From Buddleja alternifolia (taxonomy: Eukaryota > Streptophyta > Magnoliopsida > Lamiales > Scrophulariaceae), in the NCBI GenBank assembly GCA_019426215.1, contig CM033402.1, positions 19,287,104 through 19,351,103 on the forward strand: a DNA stretch of 64,000 nucleotides, written 5' to 3'. Position numbers and translations under genes: made by a program. The first letter of the stretch is position 1. Each line of letters begins with the position of its first letter. The notes beneath the pieces are model-generated. The model did no database searches. It was not told where the DNA came from and was given only the letters and a program-made list of their open reading frames with translations. Below are positions 55,522 to 64,000 of the stretch, piece by piece.

Positions 55522-57266
55522 TTGGGTAGTGATTATGAGGAACTGGAGGAATTGGACGATGGTCCCCAAAACGAGAAATCCTCTCGGGATCGTACTATAG
55601 ATCTCTCCACTGGTGACACTACTATTACTCGAATTGAGTTGATGGCGCTCTTTGAGAATGTAGGCACGAACCTTGAAGTTGAGCAGCCTATTAGGGTGAT
55701 ATGATTTATAACAATATCACGTAACCCTTTATTTAGTGTACTTTCGCTTAGGGTTTGCTTTACCTTATCACCCCTTATTTGGCGTGATCTTGACCCACTA
55801 CAAGGTTCGAATCAGTCAAATAACCCCCACACAATGGTGTGAGAGCATTCCTTCTCATAAGATTACCCTTGCTTAAAAACAACTCAGGGCAATCTTTACG
55901 AAGGCTGGTCTATTTGAGACTCAATTTGATATCGGTCAACTTTGTACCAAAGGTACTTATATTTATGTTTTTCTAGAATTTAGCATATATGCATTATTCA
56001 TGTCGTATCGTGTTATGACTTTTCCCATTGACCTCTTTCCTTTCAGGTACTAAGTGGTCCACGAATTCTAATGTGGCCAGTTCTGCCGCCCTTAGGAGTT
56101 CGCCCGCTATTGGCACTTCAGCTATTGTGTCCCTCCGAGCTAACAGGTGAGGGGCAAGACTCTCGGGGCCTCCATGCCCTACTCAAAAAGACAAGGGTAA
56201 AGCCCCTGAGGCGTTAGGTCTCTCCCGATCCCCCAGGGCACCACTACTCTCAATTTTGATACTATGATAGCTGATTTCAGTACCGAAGGTTCTCATGGTC
56301 CCCCTCCTGGTACTTCTTCAACTGATCCCAAGGGTAAATTGATTTTATAGGAGGGGGATGCCGAGAGTGTGCGAGGTTGCTCCGCTAGTGCTCCTACCAA
56401 AATCCATAGTGGTAAGGGAGTCCAGCCTGCGAGGGCGCCCAAGATTTCTAGGGGCCATGATGTCAAGCTTCTCCTGAGAAGCGCAGTCGGCTCATTGGTC
56501 CTGGAAAAGGGTTTTTTACTTTCGGCTTGAATCAAGATCCTCAAGTTCAATCTTTTTGGGACATTGGTGATTCAGTGACTCCTTGGTCATTGATGAGGAT
56601 TGCCGTTACTGATCATGATTCCAACCACTTATGCCTATTATCTGCCGATCAGATTGGTGTAGAGATCTCCGCCAGAGCGGGCCGAGTGAGATTATTTTTG
56701 TTTTCTCGTTGTTATTTTTATGCTATATATATTTTTATAACTTATCAAATTTCTAACATGCCGAAATTCTTTATTTCCTCAGTCGGTTCAACTATCTCAT
56801 CAACTTCATCTTAATTGTGAAGAACTAGAGGGAAAATACAACGAGTGTTGCTAGAAGAATTAGCATCTCCTCTCCAAATCCTTCTGGGCCGAAGGGTTGG
56901 CAACAAAATGGTAGAAGAATACAATGAGGCCAGGGAAAAGCTCGAGGTAGAGGTATCTTGTGATAATGGCTTTCTTGGCTCGGATGCCGGAAGAAAGGAT
57001 TGCGTGATGCTGGGAATTCGGCGGTGGAGAAATTTCGAAAAGGTGCTGAATTTTTAGACTAGTGCAACAAGAAAGCCTATAACATTGTCCAAAGCTTTAT
57101 GGCCAAGACGGTTCATAAGTGCCGCCGGGCTCTTCGAGAGAGCGTTTGACACCTCGAGGATGACTTCAAGTGGCTTTATGGCAAGGTCCCTGATGTGAGT
57201 GATGAAGAGACCGAACTAGAGGCTGAGCCCGGGAAGCAAAGCGGCGACCCTCCTCGCAAGGGCTAG
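55522..57266 (+). pseudogene. decayed intron-bearing retroelement ORF (relative of the one at 61614)
   Basis: Short coding-like pieces lie in order: a Glu/Asp-rich start (SDYEELEELDDGPQNEKSS, 55522-55704), a middle exon (FGLNQDPQVQSFWDIGD to SADQIGVEISARAGR, 56518-56686) followed by a GT donor and an AG acceptor at 56780, and a C-terminal piece with KCRRALRES, HLEDDFKWLYGKVPDV and an acidic tail ending KQSGDPPRKG at 57264. The layout (Ser/Pro-rich middle, alpha-helical charged end, short introns) is like the ORF at 61614-64000. Many stops and frameshifts make it non-functional. Assignment to the same class is inference. Confidence 0.5.
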
Positions 57267-57269
57267 TTT

Positions 57270-58559
57270 TTATTAGCTTTAGGATTTTAACTTATTCGCT
57301 CTTTTCATTCGACCCTTGCATGTGATTCTATTAGTTTAAGCATTGACTTGCTATTTTACCTAGTTTTCATGACCCTTTTCCATTAAATTCAAGCGTAGTA
57401 GGAGAGAATCCCCGTAACGATTCCAAGGAATTACTGCTGGCAGGACTGAGCCTGGCAAAGATGCAATAACATGCTTTATAATTGGACCGGGTAAATGGGA
57501 AAATAGGTATGGGTGACGGCCTATTCTTACTAACTAAACAATAGGTTTGGGCTAGGGAGTTCCGCTCCTGCCACCGTTCGAGCGTGAGATTCTCCTTAGC
57601 ATAAAAATGCCTTCATCGACATCCATCTTGACAGAAAAAGAACTCTTCATGAAGAAAATGAATAGCAAATACTTTTTCTTATATTTTGACAAGGCAGGTG
57701 CAAAAGAAAAGGAGAGGTATTTTTGCAAAGCATTGATTGTGTTCAATCAGACACTCTCGCTCCTTTCGGGGGCAGGCGTCGACTCAACGTATTTGACTCT
57801 GAAACTGCTAGTAAACTCCACTCGTAAGTAGATTTTATATCTCTATACTTGAAGAGATTGACAACTTAAACCTATTTTCAGCGAAGGGCAAGTTATTACG
57901 CGCAAGGCCCGGAAAGGGTGCCCCCTTAGCATCTGATATATTTTACGGCCCGATCATTTTTACTTTGTAAAACTTTATGCTCGCATGATTATGAGCTAGT
58001 CTAATTTCCGCCGCTTTCTTGTTTATATCTTAGCGTATGGCCTATTTACCTATGAGTCCTACATTAGGCCTTTTAAGGCTTATGGTAAGTCTTTACTTTC
58101 TACCAAATGGCCCTGATTATACTAGGTTGGTTACCTGGTTGTTTCTTTGTTGCCTCGCGGTTCTGGTGGGGTGCCAAAGGTACCACTTAAGACATGCCCC
58201 TCTTTTTGCCTCACAACATTGGTGGGGTGCCAAAGGTGCCACTTGTGGCATTTTCTCTTTTTTAAGGTGTAATGGGATATTTATGTGTCCCTCTTATGGC
58301 ATCTATCTTAGAGAAAAAATGAAGTCTTCTACAACTTAAAAGAATCTCTAAAAAATGAAGTCTTTGAAAATTCTTTGCAAGTCAAGCCAATAGCTTATAT
58401 CTCCTTGTCTTTGCAAGTCAAGCTAATAACTTATATCTCCTTGCCCCCCACTCTCTAAAGTTTCTACCATAAGTGAAACATTTGGGAGTAAGGCTTTTAT
58501 GGAGTCATTTATAGTACATGTTGTAATTTTTGGTATGAATTAAACCATTATCTTGATAG
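57270..58559. other. unassigned region with one small ORF and short repeats
   Basis: 57607-57831 is an open frame of 74 codons with ordinary composition (MPSSTSILTEKELFMKKMN), which I do not recognise. At 58140-58260 TGGGGTGCCAAAGGT occurs twice. At 58373-58443 a 36-bp unit CTTTGCAAGTCAAGC..CTCCTTG is tandemly duplicated. CCCCCCACTCTCTAAAG near 58446 would be a polypurine tract on the minus strand. No gene is claimed. Confidence 0.4.
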
Positions 58560-60208
58560 TGTTGTATGCCCAGCAAACCATTTGTTGGCTTAATCACTGG
58601 AACATACACACTATGACAGTCTTGTCTTTCATATCATATCAAACCTGTTTGGAATAACTTCTTTATCGCTTATATAGATTTAACTAATCTAAATAAAGAT
58701 CCCATATGTTACATATTGCTAGGGGAGTAGTATGTGACTATGTAACACTCTCAAGGGCAGTAATCCTAAACTCCGTTCCAAGTCATAGAGACAGTGAGAT
58801 GTGGGATATCACGGTCTTGCCAAAACTTGTCTGTATATGTCCTTCTCAAATGGGAGAGTGTCTTGTTTCTTAGACAATGACCCGCCGGGTCAGTATGTAT
58901 ACGGAGATTCATACTTGGGAGAGTATGGAATTCAATGACCCCGCAAGGACATCTCATTGGTTCTGACCGAACTAGAAGTCCTTCGGTTTCGTAGTGTGAG
59001 GTTAATCATTTGACCTAGATGTCACTGGAAAAGGTACTATCCACTGTACTTTGATATACACGTCCACTCCAGGATAGTCATACGGCGGCGTATGTTCTGT
59101 ATAGTATGGTTGTATAGCGGAACATGTGTCATTAGATATGGGATCCATCCAGGGCTTAAAGTCTGGTTTTTCCTATGCTGTTGAATAAATTCTGAATGAT
59201 TGATAAAAGCCTTCGGCCGGAGGGATCTCTTAACAGAGGGATTGGTGATCCCTTCTTAGAAGACTGGATCATTAGTGTTTCCAACATAGTCATAGCTTCT
59301 GAGATTATTAGGGTTTCGACTGTCGCCAAACCCTACACCTTAGACGGGAAAAAAGATGGAGGGATTCGACTCACATGAAGATCGTAACCTGGAAAGGTTT
59401 GCTTTTATCGTTAACATCTAGGAAGTCATGGCGACTTGCTAGACATCGATCCATGATCAATTTGTGCCTTGAATTAATATTTTGAATTAATTCAAGGTCT
59501 AATTAATCATTTGGATAATTAAATCAGCCTATGGGAAAAGACTTATTGCTAGCTTGTTAATGAGCCTAAGGGGTCACACACTTAACTTAGTGTAGTACCT
59601 ATTGGCTAAGTTAATTCTTTGTGAATTAGTAGAAAGATTAATTAATTAGAATTAATTAATCTAGAAAAGGAATTAATTAATTAAGTGGTCTTAATTAATA
59701 ATAGTCTTATAAGTTTAATATTGGAATATTAAATTGAGAAAGACTAATTACTTAATTAGTGGTCTAATTAATTAATATATGAAAAATGGAATAATATAAT
59801 ATAATATATATGTATATAGAACACGCATGCATATAGTTATATATGTGTGGGGCGAGTATATACATATGTATATAAATTATTATATGGATCTAAATATATT
59901 TGGTAAGGTCTATTTAATTAATTAGTTGACTAATTAATTATATGGTAGGATCTTATGAATATATTTGGATAGATCTTGTATATTTGGAAAGATCTCAAAT
60001 ATATGTATTTGAGGATTTCATATATGTGGAAAGATTTAGTTGGTTAATTAGTGAATCTAATTAACTTGGAAGAGATTTAAGAAAGAAATGAAATAATTCA
60101 AAGAATAAAATAAAATATATATATATACACACACAGCACACGCACGCATAGTAAGTGGAAATGTGTGTGCCGTGTGTATGTGTGCAAGATCCGTTTTCAT
60201 GGATTTTT

Positions 60209-60249
<41 letters not shown>

Positions 60250-60387
60250 TAATGTTTTACTAAGAAAAAGAATTAATAAGGTAAAATATATATATGATAC
60301 ATATATGTATATGTACACACGGTAATAGTGCCGTTTGTGAGGATGTGTTTTAACTTAGGCATGTGCCTAAGTAATTCACATGGGTAT
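58560..60387 (+). repeat. truncated LTR of the TGTTGTATGCCCAGC Copia family
   Basis: Starts TGTTGTATGCCCAGC and aligns with 49138 onward through the AGTCATACGGCG, GGGTTTCGACTGTCGCCAAACCC and GGGGTCACACAC segments. Its right part is missing: the Tat-like LTR begins at 60388. (TA)n tracts lie at 60114-60127 and 60211-60243. The related LTR at 49138 continues about 400 bp further at the matching point. Confidence 0.8.
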
Positions 60388-60924
60388 TGATGCACGTGGG
60401 ATTTACACCAATAATATTTGTATATATGTGCGATAAATTGAGTATTAAAGTAATAAACTATGAGAAAAATATAGAGTAAAATGTGTAAAGATGCAAAAGT
60501 CGTTTTATTGATCATCAATCATGGATATTTATACAAGCTAGATGACATCTATACAATTTTGGTAAGCTAATCCTGCTGATTTCCTTCCTGCCTCTATTTA
60601 TGGTAGCTGGAGCTATTCCTGGAAGCTTTGGGGTGTCCTGAAATCATGCTAGACCGCGTCCTGTCAGGCTCTAATTTAGGAAGGCCGGATCTTCCTGATT
60701 TGGTAAGAGTTTGACTGATTTTCCTTGATTGATATTTGATTGGATATTATCTTCTAATTGATTCCTTTCCTTCCTTGGCTTTGACTTTGGCTCCACTCCC
60801 TTTAATTAAGTGAGGCCAAAAACATAAGGAGATTGGGCCGAAAATATGATAACAATATAGACGAAATATAATATTTTTCTTGGGCTTATCTGCTTGGCCC
60901 AATGGATAATATCGACCCACATCA
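60388..60924 (-). repeat. 3' LTR of a Tat-like Ty3/gypsy element (minus strand)
   Basis: 537 bp from TGATGCACGTGGG to CCACATCA. Reversed, its start TGATGTGGGTCG, then ATTGGGCCAAGC, matches the LTR at 31460-32259. It is followed on the right by a purine tract in the minus-strand sense, which makes this the 3' LTR and puts the element's interior to the right, past the window edge. Confidence 0.75.
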
Positions 60925-60940
60925 ATAGTCCCCTCAACTC
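60925..60940 (-). promoter_or_regulatory. polypurine tract of the Tat-like element
   Basis: The minus strand reads AGAGTTGAGGGGACTAT immediately before the 3' LTR start TGATGTGG. The same GGGACTAT precedes the related LTR at 31460. Confidence 0.7.
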
Positions 60941-61613
60941 TAAAGTTTGACTTGTCAAGCTGAAAGAGTTGTAAAGATTATTTCATGGAGGCTAAGCTGA
61001 TAACTAAAGAATTCCTCCCGGACTTCCTCCTAACCAGTATGACAGAATGAGGGTGACTTGTTTGGAAAGCCTCCCTAATGTTTCTGGAAGAGTTTCAAGA
61101 GAAAACCCTAATGATGACGCCATTTGATGGGCTTTGAACGTTTGACCTTCCCTAGGATAAGAAAGTTGCAGCCTTCCGCCCTAGATTCCCGCACCCTCAT
61201 CATGGCAGTTACTCCCTGCAGCCAGAACTGCTCCTAAGCCAACGTGCATGCGCGCCACGTGTACGGTCCCTGAGCGCCAGCGCCTAAAATGGAAGTTTTC
61301 TTTTTTGTTTTCCTTAACTGTATTTTTTCAAAATTCAAAAAATCTTTTTCTTTCCATTTTTCCTCCGATTTTTATTACCTTATTCTTTCCCTTCTTCTTC
61401 CTTAAAATAATCCATCGTCCTTTCTCCCCCTTATCTTCATCTTCCACGGACTAAGCGGTTGTTACTCCGAGACCCACGATTTCTGCCTCCTTCCTGTTAG
61501 GTACTTATCTCTTCCCCCCTTTTTTCTTTTGTATATTTGTTTGTATTTTGCTTTGTTCTATCGAGGATAAATAGTAGTTCCTCCAATCTGTATTTTGCAA
61601 ATATCTTGTGAAA
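60941..61613 (+). promoter_or_regulatory. upstream region of the antisense ORF
   Basis: No ORF is supported. It contains a G-box-like GCCACGTGTACGG at 61253-61265 and a long pyrimidine-rich leader (61290-61530) ending in CTGTTAG/GTACTT-type sequence. This would suit a promoter and 5' UTR for the plus-strand gene that starts at 61614, but is inference. Confidence 0.4.
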
Positions 61614-62730
61614 ATGTCGCATGTAACCAATCCTACTCCAATCTCTTCCGATGACAATGTCCAAATAATCCCTCCTGAAAATTTAGAAAATCCCCTCCTT
61701 TTGCCGCAAATCCGGCGGATATTCCAGAGGCGTTACAACCCCCAAATTTCGCAAATCCATCGTCCTCTCCACATTCTGTAGGTGCATCGTACAGTGCTAA
61801 TCAACTAGGTGGAACCATCCATCTGGATTCTTCCTCCTCCACCCCTTCCAATAGCCCTCACATATCAGGTTTTTCTTCTCTCATAGCTCAGCCAATTGCA
61901 GAGAGGCATCCTTCCGAGGAGAATCCTGAAGTTCCTCCTGAAATCCCCTTAGAAAATTTTGACCAACTTGATCCCAACGCGCTGGATGAAATAGCCGAAG
62001 AAACCCTGAGTGTTGAGGAGAGAGTTCTTCTCGCCGCTCCAGGGGCTCGCTTCTGGACGGTGTATAGGTCGCGATTTACCCCCCACCAAGAGAATGTCAT
62101 TAGGCCACATTTGGTATTCCCCTTTCTCAACGTATCCAGGTTCCTAGCGCTACAGACCGGGCTCACCTTCCCCCTCCAAGTTTCTTTGCATTTTATGTTG
62201 TTCACCTTCGAGCCGGTCTACGTTTCCCGATTGATCCTCTATATATTGCCATAGACAAAAGGTATAAAGTTCCCTTAAGCCAACTTTCTCCCAATGCTAT
62301 GCGGTCATTATTGCCTTTAATGTGTTGTTGCGTAGCCTAAGACATCGTCCTACCGCCGAGCTGTTTTACTCCTTCTTCCTGCCACGCTCTTCAGGGAGTG
62401 ACTCAGGAGTGTTTTATTTTACTCCCCGAAAAGAGGTTTCATTCTTCTCCGCCTACCCTTCCTCCGAAAGAGATTGGAAGAAAAATTATTTCTTCATTAA
62501 TTTTCTCATAGCTCCCCCTGAAGGAACTTCCTGGGATTTTCCTCACGAGCGTATAGAAAAACTAGGGAATCCGAACTTGTATCCTCTTTCCAGCCAACTT
62601 CCCTTTAACCAAAGGTTGTTGAATTATCTGAATTGGGACAAGTATGACATGGGGAAGTTGGTTGATCCCCGTTTGTTGTATCACTTTACCCTCAGCCTCA
62701 TTGAGGTGGATATGTGGGGTGAAACTATAG

Positions 62731-62831
62731 GTAGCATTTTTGTTAACTTGTCTTTTTATTTATTTTCGTTACTGCCCCTTCTCCTATGCTTATTATCAGA
62801 CTTTTGTTCTGAATTTCTTCCTGTATTTTAG
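62731..62831 (+). other. intron 1 of the antisense ORF
   Basis: Donor ACTATAG/GTAGCA, acceptor TGTATTTTAG/CTGAAATC. Splicing joins GETI to AEIMDAARLAESRRRR in frame. T-rich 101-bp intron. Confidence 0.75.
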
Positions 62832-63370
62832 CTGAAATCATGGATGCTGCTAGGTTGGCTGAATCAAGACGCCGAAGGCAGAGGGCTTCTGGCGCCCCTC
62901 CTCCTGTTCTTCCTATGGCTCCTACTGTAAGTACTCCTATTACTCCCCTTGGCTCTCAACTTCCTACTGGGCAAGCACCTGCCATCTCTCCTCAAGCCTC
63001 TGCCCATGGTGTCTCTGCTGGCGATCCTTCCGCTCCAGTTATCAGGGATCCAGCAAGAGCAAAGAGATTGCTGTTAGAAAGAGAGTTACTGATAGATCTT
63101 CTGACTAGCCTCCTACTAAGTGAGTTAACACTGGTATTCTGTTTAGGGACATTATGCCTTTCCTGACTTTTAACACTACGGAGTCTCCCTCCCTCCCTCC
63201 GTACTCGCTCCCGTGCTCAAGACCTTCCTCACACTTCGGTGCTGAAGAGCAAAGATTTGACAGTCGCCCGCAGCTTCCTGAAAAATATGGCCAACTCTGT
63301 AGATCGTCAGCTGCTAAAATCCCTCCAGACTCAGGAAAAAACTGATTGGCTTATCGAGATGTCCCCCAAG

Positions 63371-63451
63371 GTATGTAATATATGCCTTCTTTCATAATTT
63401 CCAAATTGTTATTTTATACTACTTATTACTTATTTTCTTTTCTTGGCATAG
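63371..63451 (+). other. intron 3 of the antisense ORF
   Basis: Donor CCCAAG/GTATGT, acceptor CTTGGCATAG/TTCTTT. It joins LIEMSPK to FFLLAGEALIDVSRS without a stop. AT-rich 81-bp intron. Confidence 0.78.
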
Positions 63452-64000
63452 TTCTTTCTCCTTGCCGGCGAGGCTTTGATTGATGTTAGTCGGTCCACTG
63501 AAGTGGATAATCTGAAAAGAGACCTGGCTAAGGTGAAGAAGCAAGTGGCTGCCTACTTCTCCCTAGAGCAATCCTGGCACAAAGAAAGAGAAAAAGCTCT
63601 TATGGACCTCCAGGAGCAGGAGTCCCGCGCAGCTGCTCTGTCAGGACGTACTAGGGTCCTAGAGGACCAGCTGAGGAGTGCTCTGGAGCACCAGGAGATG
63701 GAAGTTCAGGATGCGATTATCAAGGGCCGCCAGATGGGCCTAGAGGATTTTCCCCACTCCGCTGAGGGGCAAGCCTTCCTGGAGCAATATAAAGAAAAAT
63801 TCCTGGCCTCCAGCAAGTTTCAGAATATGGTGGATGATAAGACCCTAGATTATTTTGAGAAAGGTTTTGAACGTTGCAAGAGTCAGTTTGCTGCCGCTGG
63901 TTACACTCCTACTAGAAGTGACTTTTTCTTCCTCGATGTTGACGCTGCGATGGATACTGCTCTGTTGAAGCCTCCTACCCCACCAGCTGAAAATGTCCCT

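Larger units (their letters stand above)
61614..64000 (+). pseudogene. Tat-type antisense extra ORF: Transposase_28-like plus coiled coil, partial
   Basis: Starts MSHVTNPTPISSDDNVQ and runs past the right edge. After a frameshift near 61690 comes a Ser/Pro/Glu-rich stretch, then RFWTVYRSRFTPHQENVIRP and, with two more frameshifts (about 62175 and 62310), the PF04195-like core FFAFYVVHLRAGLRFPIDPL, LSQLSPNAMRSLL and GVFYFTPRKEVSFFSAYPS. Clean GT-AG introns lie at 62731-62831 and 63371-63451; the junction around 63120-63180 is unclear. The last exon (63452-64000, no stops) is a coiled coil (EVDNLKRDLAKVKKQV, RVLEDQLRSALEHQEMEVQD). The function of these proteins is unknown. Orientation is opposite to the adjacent 3' LTR and polypurine tract. 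The frameshifts suggest recent decay, or sequencing error. Confidence 0.72.

Noticed and set aside
60061..60318. Tyr/Ile-rich minus-strand ORFs
   Set aside because: They are translations of (TA)n and (CA)n microsatellites inside the truncated LTR.

Overview
The window is nuclear DNA from a flowering plant, probably a eudicot. The evidence is three intron-poor plant genes (a dirigent protein, a P-class PPR protein and a berberine-bridge-enzyme-like oxidase), AT-rich intergenic DNA, plant-type LTR retrotransposons with plant tRNA primer sites, a plant LINE, and MULE, hAT, CACTA and Harbinger DNA elements. The species cannot be fixed from sequence alone. Most of the window is transposon layered on transposon. 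Many boundaries below are fixed by target-site duplications (TSDs) read directly from the sequence.

Region 1 (418-17088) is a nested stack. An old, apparently non-coding Copia-type LTR element (LTRs 418-861 and 16640-17088, TSD GAACA) was split by a minus-strand Athila-like Ty3/gypsy element (6618-16483, TSD TAACT). That element keeps only gag and protease, and its interior holds a broken hAT transposase gene. Its right LTR was in turn split by a MULE-like element (14882-16003, 9-bp TSD). A Tourist-like MITE (1376-1979) lies in the Copia interior.

Region 2 (17216-21164) is a gene island: an ESB1/DIR10-type dirigent gene with one intron, a degenerate LINE RNase H fragment, and a mitochondrial-type PPR gene, all on the minus strand.

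Region 3 (about 21463-29286) is a degenerate plant LINE with ORF1 and ORF2. Two solo LTRs interrupt ORF2, one in the endonuclease part (23355-24863) and one at the start of the reverse transcriptase part (25839-27513). A related solo LTR (29506-31208), an LTR fragment and a Tat-like LTR (31460-32259) follow.

Region 4 (32340-36570) holds an intact berberine-bridge-enzyme-like gene on the minus strand. A CACTA-like element begins 23 bp beyond its TATA box and carries a tRNA-derived SINE and a MULE-like MITE. A 58-bp tandem duplication in the 3' flank repeats a possible poly(A) signal.

Region 5 (37132-54097) contains two long-inverted-repeat foldback elements, a broken Mutator transposase gene with a duplicated 5' end, a truncated Copia gag with a 2.1-kb LTR, and a hAT-like element interrupted by a TIR element that carries arrays of a TACTGTATAATG motif.

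Region 6 (54200-64000) contains two copies of an intron-bearing, plus-strand retroelement ORF (Transposase_28/PF04195-like, coiled-coil). The better copy runs off the right edge. It lies next to a 3' LTR and polypurine tract whose element reads the other way, so it looks like the antisense extra ORF known in some Tat-lineage Ty3/gypsy elements. This is the most interesting system in the window.

The three host genes have no obvious shared pathway. They are single plant genes surviving between transposons.
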